A stretch of 64,000 nt of DNA from Caenorhabditis remanei (lineage: Eukaryota; Nematoda; Chromadorea; Rhabditida; Rhabditidae): contig NC_071331.1 of assembly GCF_010183535.1 (NCBI RefSeq), positions 16,740,001 through 16,804,000 of the forward strand, given 5' to 3'. The notes under the pieces were generated by a model. That model saw only the letters and a program-made list of their open reading frames with translations, ran no database searches and was not told the DNA's origin. The position numbers and the translations under genes are program-made. Positions 24,410 to 36,500 of this stretch are shown here, one piece after another. Each line of letters opens with the position of its first letter. The stretch's first letter is position 1.

Positions 24410-24529
24410 AGAACGAATTCAACATTCAACGATTCATTTTTGTATATTTGATAACGTTTCTAATAAAATAGTTTATTTTTCGAATTGAATGACAAATTTA
24501 CAAATAGTTTTTGTTTGAACATGAAATGT

Positions 24530-24953
24530 TTACTTCTTTCCGTAGAATGTTCGACAGCAGGAGAAGTCTGAAATTAATTCGATTCGGAATCACAATATTC
24601 TGAAATTTGAAAGCTCTCTAACTTACTGGTCAATGTGCAACAAGAACGTTGTACTGGTACTGTTCGGATAATAATCTGAAAATGAGTACAACATTTTAAT
24701 TTTAAGAAAAAATCTTGAATCTTACTGGTGGCGGTGGTGGAGGGAGAAGGAAATACTGAAATCAGTGAATTTATATTTTTCTAATCTTCCAAAAACTGAC
24801 CTTTCTGAAACATGTCACAGTGGTACATCTCGGAACACACATCGGTTGAATACATGGTCTTGAATAAATAATTTTGGTACAAGAAGGACCAAAACATCCA
24901 AAAACAACAGGAGAAGCCAAGAGCAAAAGAATCAAAAAGAGCCGAGTAGTCAT
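24530..24953 (-). CDS. Small secreted Cys-rich protein, minus-strand family member
   Basis: Four exons, 24953-24801, 24755-24726, 24675-24627 and 24567-24530, give 89 residues with consistent phases. The signal peptide is MTTRLFLILLLLASPVVFG. The body contains CFGPSC, PCIQPMCVPRCTTVTC, a run of six Pro and RSCC. The last exon starts DFSCCRTFYGKK and stops, which matches the terminal-exon motif of the neighbours in short form. A TATA-like TATAAAAG lies just upstream on the minus strand near 25000. It is convergent with the gene at 24,021, with about 120 bp between stops. Function is unknown. Confidence 0.8.
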
Positions 24954-27128
24954 GACAGTATGGAAATCAAAGTATTCTCTTTCATTGAAAGTTCTCTTTT
25001 ATAATATACTCGCCCTCCCATTATGTCAATGTTTGTGTGAATAGTTGTTTTGGCATTTGGAGGATAAGTGAGTGGACACCCAGAGACTCGTATCTATTTA
25101 GTTGATTTTCCAGTTGCGTGTAGTACAATTGTAATGCTTTTTTGAGTGCTCCATGCTCTCATTTATTGTTTACAAGTGGACACGTGAACACCTTGAAAAC
25201 AAACTAGTGGGGGAAGAGAGAATAGAGCTGCAATGTCTATGACACTAGATATTGGTATAATTGGTGTAATAGTCAACATTGAGCTTTTGACTCAAAAACT
25301 TTCAATCTTTCGAAAGTTCGATACGATGAAAAGTGAGAATTTCATTTTTGCAGTTTATTAGAGTTTGGTGTAACCCTGATTTCCCAGGTTAAGGAGCAGT
25401 TTTTGAGTGGACCGCAACACTTTTTGGTGAAATCTTTCAGGAAACTGGCTTACTACAAAAACAAGCGATTTCGTAGCTTTCAAAATGCCTCTACAGTAAT
25501 CCGAAATTTTCAAAAGCCACAATTTTCCGAACACAAACAGAACCGGTCGCTTGATTATTTACCGAAAAAACAATGCACAAATCATGAAACACTCTCTATT
25601 CTTCTGATCTTCCTTGACATTTACCCGTACTTTCTGCTCATTTTCCTAACAGATTACCCCTTTCTTCTGTAAACATTTTGTTGACATATTTGCAACTTTT
25701 AACAAACAAAATCTCTTTCCGCACCCATTTTTATTTGTGATTCCATCGAAACAACAAGTGCTCTTGCCCTTCGGAGAGACGATCAAGAAACAACTGTTGG
25801 ACTACAAACTGCGAATGAAGCAGGTTCCTTGAACTTTCAGAGCAAACAGTCTCTTTCCGAAGAGATTCATCGTCATTCTGTGACCAATTTTGTGCTCGCC
25901 GTCCGGATACCGCGCGGTAAACTTGCGAATGAATCATCTAAAGGGACTATAAATCACACTTTCATAAAACACAGACATATTTTGTTTTTTGATTCCATTT
26001 TAATGGAGGAGGGAGACGAGATAAGATAACTATTTGACACTCGCAATCGAATCTTCAGTCTGTTGTTGATATGATCTTGATCTGGTAAACATCTGCAAAA
26101 CCGTATAATCATTCAGATATATTGTGAAGTTTTCATAATCTCCAACTTTTAATCGAGAAAAATTCAGCCGAATTCCGTTAGAATACTCTTCTTTTTTGCT
26201 CGAAGTCTATCTGATAGCACAACAAATTTCAAAAATCGTAACTAGGCTTGTAAAAAGAGCTACAAAGTACGATTTTCGAGACTCCGCGGAAAGACTCTGC
26301 GAAAGTTGCATCTTTAAACAGGACCGGCAGTGTTCCGTGAACTGATAATACATACAAGCTACAGTACTCCCGTACGTTCAAACGGATGGAGCTCTTTCGA
26401 AGATCAGATAGAAACCATTCCTGAATGAACAAACTTCACATAAGGCATCGGAATATCTTTGAATTTCTGGGAGAAAAATATGCACGCTATTCGGTTTTGA
26501 ACTAATATTTCTTGAACTTCGTTTGTCAAACTTTAAAGAGATAATAAAGATATCAATCGAGCTCCACAGACCCACGTTTAGGCCTTCCAGAGGTTACAGT
26601 ATCTATCATTTCAATTTTTATGTATCATTAATGATTTCCTCTTCCTTTCAACCCCGCATCAAAGTGCATTTTTTGTGTGTTGATCTTTTCGTTTAGGCAT
26701 TTCATTAATGCCTTAAAATCAAGAAACTCATTTAGGCGTTTCATCAAAGTATTTGATTTAGGCCCTGCAAAAGGCCTCTTCGCTTCTCCCCCGCACTTTT
26801 CATTACGTTTTACAATTCGTTTCGATCGTAAACCGTCAAAAAGACAGTTTATCTTCTGTCTGCATCTTCGAAACTTTCCAAGAACAAAGTGCACATTGAG
26901 CCGTCTTATCTCATTTTCTGAGTGTTGCATATTCAACGAAACCGACGTGTTTCTCACTTGTATACTGATAAGAAAGACAAGGGAAGTACCGGTGTACGGA
27001 CGACAAAAAGAAGAAGAAGAAGAATCGAAAAATGATTCGTTCGAAAGAAAAAAGAGAAAAAGGCATGAAAAACGAGAACGCATCGAAGAGAAAGAAGACA
27101 GATTTCCTTGAAAGCCTCAATTTTTCAG
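24954..27128. other. Intergenic region upstream of the bZIP gene
   Basis: 2.2 kb with the promoter of the minus-strand Cys-rich gene at its left end. Open frames such as 25403-25672 and 26677-27111 have no supporting features. An acceptor-like TTTTTCAG at about 27121-27128 marks the probable start of the trans-spliced bZIP leader. Confidence 0.45.
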
Positions 27129-27540
27129 AAGACGTCGTCGCCTTCTTCATTTATCCATCTTCTTCTTCTCTTCATTTTTATATGTAATACATCGGTTTTC
27201 CGTGACGTGGCGTCTATCAATCACCTGCACTTACTCCTCTTCGAATCGGTTTCTCTCCTCAAAAGCTGTCTTTTTTCTCTTCTTTTTTCTTCTTTTTCGA
27301 TAGAGAAACGAAATCGGACGACACATTGCCTATCTCTGCGTCTCCACCAGCCTAACACTCTCTTCTTGCGCCGCCTCACTGCCTGGTCGACCTATCTCTG
27401 CGTCTCCGCGTTACGTGTTCTCTCTCTCTCCTCCATAGGCCCGTCACAATCGATAGGCCCTCGCTGCCCAGGCCTTTCATTCTTTCTCTCACTCTTCTTT
27501 TCGCCTTCCGACGCCTATTTTCAGGCATTTTTCGACGAAA
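27129..27540 (+). promoter_or_regulatory. bZIP 5' leader with start-stop uORF and two ESRE-like motifs
   Basis: The first ATG after the putative trans-splice acceptor is ATGTAA (27182-27187), a minimal start-stop uORF. Transcripts starting further upstream would instead read an uORF from about 27064 that ends at the same TAA. TCTGCGTCTCC occurs at 27335-27345 and 27397-27407 within a repeated 17-bp block. TCTGCGTCTCT is the published C. elegans ethanol and stress response element. uORF control is the classical mode of regulation of ATF4-type genes; its use here is inferred. Confidence 0.55.
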
Positions 27541-30500
27541 ATGTGGCCTCCGATTGTTGAAGATCAATGCAATTATAGGTTTGTTTCTTTTTAAATATAC
27601 TTTTGAACTTCAGAGAAAAAACTGATAGCGTTTAATTTAGGCAAGTGCGAAATTTAATTGCATTAAAGAAAAAATACATATTTTTCAAAATGTTTTTTTT
27701 CTGATAGTGAGATAAGAAACCAAGAATTTGACATATTTTGTGAAAATTGTCCTAAAAATCGAAGAGTGGTTCTTCAAGGTCAGCCCATGACCATTTGTGC
27801 AGTGTTACAAAAGCGCAAACGGATGCACAGCACCCCCAAACGGGATACAGCGCTGAAAAATTTCAAACGTTCGCCGGGGAGCGCGTTTGCTATTTCAGTG
27901 CATTTTCAGAGGCACTTTTTTCAAAGTGCTATAACTTTTTATAGAGCGAATTAAAATAAATTCTGAGACCTAACTATCGTAGACGATAAGCTGTTTTATC
28001 GATTTTTTATGATTTTAAATTTTTAAAAATGCTTAATCGCTGAGATCATTCGAGAGTTTTCGAAAAAACACTCAAAATTGCTTGTTTTTGGACGAATTCC
28101 CTACGTTTTCAGAACTTTTTTGAATGAAAAAAACAAAAAAGGCATGAATAACTGACATCATACCAAAAATTCGCGTAACATTAACACTAGGGGGATAAAA
28201 CGCTGAAATTGCACAATTCGAGTATTCATGTCATATTTGCGTATTATAACCGAAATTTCTTAATTTTATTGTTGATCTAGATTTCTCGAAACATATAAAC
28301 TATTTTCAAAGCAGTTCAACAACTTCCCATTGAAAAAAACCCGTTTTTTTCAAAAATGTCATTTTCCAATTTTTGCATTCACTCTCAAAAAGAAGAAATG
28401 AAGGTTCTAGGTGTGATTTTTTGAATCTATATCATCTTCTATTATACTGAATTACTCAATATGTCGAGATCCCTAGTGCTTTTGCCGTGTATCACTTATT
28501 TTTCAATCAAAAACTGCTTTGACGGGTTTTAGGGTCTTATCAATGATTTTATGTTTCCTGTAACGATTTCTTTATTTTATAATCACTCAAATAGCCCAGA
28601 AACTTTTTTTCATTCAAAAAAGTTCTGAAAACGTAGGGAATTCGTCCAAAAACAAGCAATTTTGAGTGTTTTTTCGAAAACTCTCGAATGATCTCAGCGA
28701 TTAAGCATTTTTAAAAATTTAAAATCATAAAAAATCGATAAAACAGCTTATCGTCTACGATAGTTAGGTCTCAGAATTTATTTTAATTCGCTCTATAAAA
28801 AGTTATAGCACTTTGAAAAAAGTGCCTCTGAAAATGCACTGAAATAGCAAACGCGCTCCCCGGCGAACGTTTGAAATTTTTCAGCGCTGTATCCCGTTTG
28901 GGGGTGCTGTGGGATGCTTTAAGCGACAGAAAAGTATTCTTCTAGCGGAGAGAATATCTCTCGTTCACAGCTAATTGGCTATCTCTAGTAGAGGTTTTCG
29001 TGGTTTGGATAGGTTTATTAGGGTAAGAATAAGGATGGGAAGAAGAAGTCTCGAATGATAACAAGGACGGTATTTATACTGGATCTTCGATGGGCGGAGT
29101 CAGCGGCTTCAGGGCTGGAAGGGCATCGGGCGCTTAAGGAATGTGCTTCATGGGACTGTGGGGTGAGAGAGTATTTGAGGATAGGAGTCAGTTATGGAGA
29201 GTGACGTTGATGGGGCAAGAGGCAACGGGCTGGATCGTGTGGGCAGCTGGGTGAGATAGTGTTGGAGATTGGAGACGGTTCCAGAATGTGATGTGGATGG
29301 GATATGGTGCGGTGTCTTTGACAGTGTGGGTTGATGGCGAGAGAGTGCTTGGGTCGGTGAGACGTTGACGGGAGATCTGGAAGAATCGTGTTAGGCTTAA
29401 TAATGGGAATGGGATGTGAGAGTGGGCTTGCCTGTCCTGGACAGAGACCCGGAAGTTATCCGGATGGGATGATGATGATGCGTCACCGGGTGCAAAGTCC
29501 GGTGAGATCTTGGAATACCTAAGGGATTACGATATCCCTTACACCTCCCTCCTTAGCGAGGACCGACCCTGGTCCTCTAAAGGAAAACAGGTGTCTTATC
29601 GGTTGTTGGTGGTTATTGGAAAGTCTTCGAACTTATTGTTGGATTGTTGTTATTGATTCTTTTTATTCTTTTTGGATTTGGAAGGAATATTGAAAATATT
29701 GGTACTTAGTATTGGTTTTGTGGGCTGACTTTTGATTCGTTGAGGTTTGGGCTAGTGTTATGGGTTGCTCGAAAAAATAAGGGAGAGACTGGATACTAAT
29801 AGGGACGACCTTGTCATATCCAGTCCTAGGAAACACACTGTTGTGTTTCCTTAATTTTGAAAAAATGTTAAGTAACAGAGTTCAATTTGGAGCTACGGTC
29901 CTCAAGAAAGCTGATACGTTTTGGCTTTTGGCTATTGGCTATTTGGTGGTGGTTTTTAGAGAAAAGGGAAGGACCTTGGTGAAAAAGTTTGGGAAACTCG
30001 TGGAAGGTAGGGATGCACAGCCTACACTTCGTCTGTTTCTTTTAGTTCCAATTTAGATTTGGGAATGCCATTCCCTCGATCGGGAGGTCGTCCCAAATTC
30101 TTTCGGCGACGGCCTGGCTTATTTGCCTGGCCATACAGACCTGTGATACCGCGTGGGACCAACTTGCGTTATTATAGTGCGGGTTACAACCGCAGCGGAG
30201 GTTCGGGAGTGGCGCGTGCCGTCTGGTCCAGGCGTGTGTCGATGCCGAGAAGATTCGCAAGGTGCCAGGGATGTGGGCATTCGGTCCGAAATCGCTTGCA
30301 CGAGGCTCGGCTCCACTGGGGCGGAGGTGCCCGTCCAGGACGGTGAAGTGAAGAAGGGGTGCAAGAGCGGGGTCGTCGAACTCATACGGGGTTGAGTCCA
30401 CAATGACTCTTGCGGTGTATGCTCCGTTAAGAACGCAGACCGTGGCGTTGATCTGGACCATAGGTGCCAATGGCCAACGATTGGCTCGAGGATGACGGTG

Positions 30501-33500
30501 GTTGGGGCGAGAGCCGGATGGTTGCGAATGCATGAAGGACGTGAGGTGAACAAGTTCGAGAGCTAAAATAAGAGGAGTACTGTTATTTTTCTAAGGTGTG
30601 ATGGAAGAAGCTAGCCGAGGGTTCTAATAAAGAAAACACATGGGAATAAGCGTAAGGAGGGTAAAGAAACTAAAGAGCACGTCGGGAAATGATAGGGAGG
30701 GGGGGACAAGGGTAGGAGAAAGAGCGAAGGAAAATACAAGAATGAAGATATAGGTGCTCGCCGCTTGGCTTTTATACCAATCGGGGCGGGGCTTCAACTC
30801 ATGGGAGCGAAGAAGATAGATGATGAATCAGCTGGTCGGCGAACCATCAAAAGAGCGCTAAGATGAAAGGGGAAAGCCGAAGGGAAGATGTAACTATGAC
30901 TCGTACGTTTAGTGGAGGAAGGAGAGGGAAAAAAAAAAAAATACAGTTAAAAAAAAATCGTACAGTCCTGGGTGTGGAGAAAAGTGATTCCACCGTACTG
31001 TAACTGCTCGATGGTTATTCTTCGAAACGCTTAGTTGGGATTCGAGTTCTACGTAGGTTATAACGTGGTTCGAAAGCGTGATCTGTGGTTTGGTCTTCTG
31101 GAGTTTTTGGGGTGTTGATTTCAGGGGTTTCTAAAGTTTCGAATTCGGTAGGGGGTTCCGCCTGCGTACGCGAAACTTGGCTAACTGATTCCTTAGGGGG
31201 TGGTACCTGACATTCTTGATCGATCTCGGACTCCTCCCGAGGTGTTGTTGCTGCTGGACCGGAGATTTCGATGAACTTCTTGATTTGATCCAAGTGTACT
31301 CGTTGGGGTGCTTTTGCCGGGTTGCAGATGTCCTGAATTAGTGCTTCGGGTCTTTCGACCTGAACTACTCTATACTGACCTCTCCAAGGGAGAACTAATT
31401 TCTTTGAGAGTCCCTTTTTGGATTTGTAGTTTTTGAACAGAACTCTGTCGCCTACCTCAATATCGGAAGGTCTAGCCTTTTGATCATACGCCTTTGTAAA
31501 TTGTGATCTGGATTTGTCAGCTTGCTCCTTTGCATGGGACCAAGCTTCTCGAATGTTGAGTACCAACTCTTTGCGAAAGTTGTCGATTTCATCGGTGTTA
31601 GCCTCCGTGAGGACTCCCGGAGATGGGTCGATGATGTTGTCGATGCTGAAAATCGGGTCGCGCCCGTTGATTAGAAAGAAAGGGGTTTCTCCGGTGGAGT
31701 CATGAATGGTGGTGTTATAACAAAAGGTGAGGGCTGGGAGGATAGTATCCCAGTCCGTATGATCCTTGTTAACGTATTTCGATGTCAACTGGTGGAAGGT
31801 TCTAAAGGTCCTTTCCGTTGCTCCATTACCTTTTGAATGGTATGGGATGGCTTTGTGATGTTGAATCGACAAAAGGTCGCAAAATTCACCGAAAGCGTGA
31901 GACGTAAAGGTGGTAGCATTGTCGGAAACTAGTTCGTTCATGGCTCCATACCTAAGAACGCATTCGTTTAGCAATGCCCGAGCTACCGTATCGGACCTAG
32001 CGTCCGGAAGTGGGACTGAAATTACGAATTTTGAAAACCAACAAACGACGTTCAAAATATATTTGTTGTTACGGGGAGTTGTTCTCAGGGGACCTGTAAG
32101 GTCGAGACCTACTTTTTGAAAAACTCTTGATGTTGTGACGGGTACAAGTTTTTCTTTTAGAGCAGGAACTGGTGAATTCTTTTCCTGGCACTTAACGCAA
32201 GCTTGGCTCTTTTCGAAAATTTCTTTGCCCATATCTGGCCAAAAGTATTTTCTGCCGATCTTGGCTTTTGTTTTCTTCCAGTTGAAATGTCCGCCGGACA
32301 GGTAGCTTTCGTGAAATGCTTCGAAAATCAGGTTGGTAAGGTGTTTTGGTACATATAGGACGTACTTTTTACTTGTAGAATGAGGTTTAGTTAAAACTGT
32401 GCCGTTCGCTGCAAGGGTTGAAAGTTCAAGCCTGGTAAGCTGGGGCTCCGGAAGAGACGAAATGGGTACTTTGGATTGTAAAACGTTTTTTAGAAGTGAA
32501 ATTTCCGGATCTTTTTCTTGTTCCTCGGAAATGTCTAGCGGTAGCGACTGGCTGCGCTTGGACCTTCTGGACTTAGGTAGCGCTGGAAGGGCGGGGCAAA
32601 CTTTCATACAGATGGGAAACTCGACTATATCTTTTAACTCGGAATGATTGGCTGGATTATCGTTTTCCCTAGCACGAGACAGACAGTCGGCGACGGTGTT
32701 CTTTTTGCCGTCAATGTGGATGATCGAAATATCATAACATTGTAACTCGATAAGCCAACGAGAAAGATTGTCGTGAGTTTTGGCTTTCTGAAGCAGGAAG
32801 GTCAGAGGCTTGTGGTCGGAATGGAGAATGATTTTTGACATACATACGTAGGGGCGAAATTGACGGAGGGCATAAATTATGGCGCCCATTTCAACTTGAA
32901 TGGCAGGCCAACGTGTCTCGGGATCAGACAGGGTACGGCTGGCATAGGCAATTACACAAAAATCTTTGTCTTTTTCGTCTCGAGATTGCATTAGTGCTGC
33001 ACCCTGGGCTACTGAACTAGCGTCACAGAAAATGTGAAACGGTTTGTCGTAATCTGGGAAGCCTAGAATTGGTTCGGCTATGAGTGCTGTTCTAAGTTTT
33101 TCAAAAGATTCCTGCTGATCTCGATCCCATACAAAATTTTTCTCTTTTCGAGTTAGGCGTGTCAAGGGCTCAGCAATTTCCGAGAAATTTGGGATGAATT
33201 TTCTGAAGAAACCGGCCATTCCTACGAAGCGCCTGATTTCGTTAACGTTTGTGGGTTCGGGAAATTCCAGAATTTTAGCGACATTAGCTTTATCTGGGGC
33301 GTAGTTATCCTTATTGATCTCATGACCTAGAAAAGTGATTGCTGACTTTGCAAATTCGCATTTCTTTGGGGAAGCTTTCAGATTGAAAGAACGAAAACGG
33401 TGGAGGACTTTTCTTAGCGACTCCACGTGTTTTTCGAAAGTTTTGCTAAAAACGAGGATATCGTCTATGTAGACCAAAACTTCCTCTTCGAGACCTCCTA

Positions 33501-36500
33501 ATACGGTTCTAAGTGCTCGCTGAAAATACGAGGCGGCTGATCTCAAACCAAAAGGAAGATGTGTGTACGCATACACTTTTTGATCAGTTATGAACCCGCA
33601 CTTGTATGATGAAGCTGGGTCTAAGCGGAGTTGGAGATATCCGTTGGCCATATCAAGACTACTAAAGTAGCTGGATCCTCCGACCTTTTCTAAAATTGAG
33701 TCTATTCTCGGAAGTGGGAAATTATCGGGGATGGTTGCTTCATTTAGTTTACGAAAATCGAGACAGACTCGAAGAGATCCATTTTTCTTTTTGACTATGA
33801 CTATTGGGCTAGTCCAAGGGGTATTAGATTCGGTGATGCGCCTAGATTTCAAAAGTGACTCGATGTGCTTTTCAAGTTCAGCTTGATACTTGACCGGTAC
33901 ACGGTAAGGTCTACCTTTGATAGGGACTTCCGTATTAGTGTAAATATGTACTGGGTCCGTTTTAGAGCTACCGAGATCATACTGGTTTTTCGAAAAGACG
34001 TCATGATATTCGTCGAGGAGTTCTTTCAAAATTTCTTTTTGTGAATCGGTTATTCTAGCTTGGGAAAGATTGATGGTAAACTCAGGGTCAATTTCTACTT
34101 CATCTTCGGTACTAATTGGATTTTGGTTACTGTTAGGAATAATACATTACCGAAGGTACGTCATTTTCCTCATTTAGATCAGTGGCGGTGGCTACTGTGG
34201 TGTTTGCATAGAGAGTCTTAGGCTCACTGGTAGGGTTTGTGATTAAAAGAATAGGGTTTTTGTTTGTGAAAATGGCTGGAGCTACTAAGAGATCTACTTT
34301 AGTGAGGGTATTTGTTTGGGAAAGGAGGATCAAGTCAGACGGTTTGGCGCATAACGGGGCCGCACATTTGACGAACGATTCAGAATTTGGGGGTATGATG
34401 GTGTCCCTACTTACGTGGATAGCGTACCTTGATGGGAAAATCTCGATATCCTTCCTTGCTCCGAGCGGCAGTCTTTCGTCGGCCATTTCGAAGAATCCTT
34501 GGGCATAGTCCAGATAGAACTTCGGCAAGCGTTGGAGGATGTCGTTCCCGAAGATGAAGTCGTATCCTCCACTTCCGTCTGGAGTGCACTGTCCGCTGGT
34601 GAAGTGTGTGGTGTGGAAAACGGAGAGGGAACCTATACTGAATTTTACTGTGGCGGTACCAGCCATCTCGACTTCGTTGCCACCGAGGCCTAAAGCGTGG
34701 TCAACAGAAGGTGCGTCGAGTCTAGAAATCCCAATTAACGCGCAAATTTCCTTGCTAGCTACGGTGAAACCGGCTCCGGTATCCACTAGTGCCCAACACG
34801 AAATTCCGTTTGCACGAACTGGAATTTGGGCGGTGAAATATCTCGGTCCTTCTAAACTCAAGACGTTGATTGTGGGGGTTTTTAATCTTCTAATTTCGCG
34901 GGCGCAATCGGGGATTGGGTTTGGTGTTAGGTGGCTGGTTTTTGACGGGAGTGGGGTATCGCGATCGGTGCTTCCAAATTCTATTATGGTTGGTGGAGGG
35001 GTGAAAACTGAGATGGGGGTGGGTGGGTTGGAAGACTCGGTTCTTGGTTTGAAACGTGTTCCTGGAAGCAAATTCAGCCATGGGCCAGCATAAAAGCGGG
35101 CAATTCCACAAATAGCTACTACGGCAATCAAGAAAGTTACGAGGAGATTGACGACTAGTGACCAGATATAGAATACTACTTGCCAAATATTTTTGAGACG
35201 AGTCCACCAGTCGACCAGGTTCTCCAGCCCGTTAGGCGCCAACGGGCCTGTGGCTGGATTACTGTGTGCGGAAAGAATGCGCGTAAGCGCTTCAGGTGAC
35301 CCTTGCATAGCTTCAAAAATTTCGTTGTAGTGCGGAGTTGGGATGTTTTCGGACAGGGATCCAATGATTAAGTTACGGAAAATCAGAGGGTTCTCCTCGA
35401 GGGAAGATGTCGAGAAAGGGATCTTTTCGTTGATCACTTGTGGTTGGAAGTTAGAATTGGACTTCAATTCCAAAGAGAAAGGGTTCAGCGAAAAGAGGGT
35501 TTCGTTCGCGACGTACTCGAAATTAGTGACTAGTGGACAATCTACTGGGTGGGCTCTATTTGAAATTATTCCGGTTTCCAAGTCAATAAAAGTTACAATA
35601 GAGGAGTTGGTGGGAAGCGTGATTTCGACGGATGGCTTGGAATAGCATTTTTCAGAAAAGGGGATAAATTTGAATGATTCGGGCGGGATTACTGTGCAAG
35701 GCTTAACCGAAATGTAGCCGTTGCCGATAAACTTAGCCTGAATGTGGGTTTTCCCGGTGATTTTTCTTACTGCTAAAGTGGGGTTGCTAGCGACGGCGGA
35801 AAGAATAGCGGCGGAAATTGAGTTGGTGGAGGAGCAGAAACTCATAAAATTGTTCCAGAACCAATTATCAGTTTTGGTCAACACTGCTTCTTCAAGGGCT
35901 AAAAGTTGGGAAGCGAGCTGATTTGACGTAACGAAATTTGTCATATTTTGAAGAGTGTTAGAAAGGTCGGAGTCTCTTTTTGAGCGGATGGGTGCACTGA
36001 TACCGTAACCCTGGTCTGTAACCACTATTTTTCTACCACAGTCAGCTATTCTAGTTGAGTTTTTATCGAAAGAGAGAGCAATTTCTCGAGTCTCGCTAAG
36101 CCAGACTCGACCGGACAGCAAGCCTTTTAGGGTGTCATAATAGACATACCTACAAGCTTGTTCGGATTGGGGCTTCCAGATAAAAGCGGCGCCTTCTCGG
36201 GTGTTGCACGAACCAACCGAGAAGCGACAACCTGTCATGGAGCCGGCGGCTGAGATCGGTACCTCATTACCGTATCTAGCCGAAATTCGGGTAGACATCA
36301 TGAAACAATTGGTGGTTTCCAATGTTTGCGTGCCCTTAAATACCGAAAGCGGGGCACTTGGCCAATCAATCACGTGAGGATTATTGGTCTTGTAGACTCC
36401 ATTTTGAAAGTGGAGTTCTCCGTGTTCGCAATTCTTGAATTGCAACATGCGTAGGCATTCCTCAGCAGATACCATCATTTGCTTGAAGGCGGTTTCTTTG

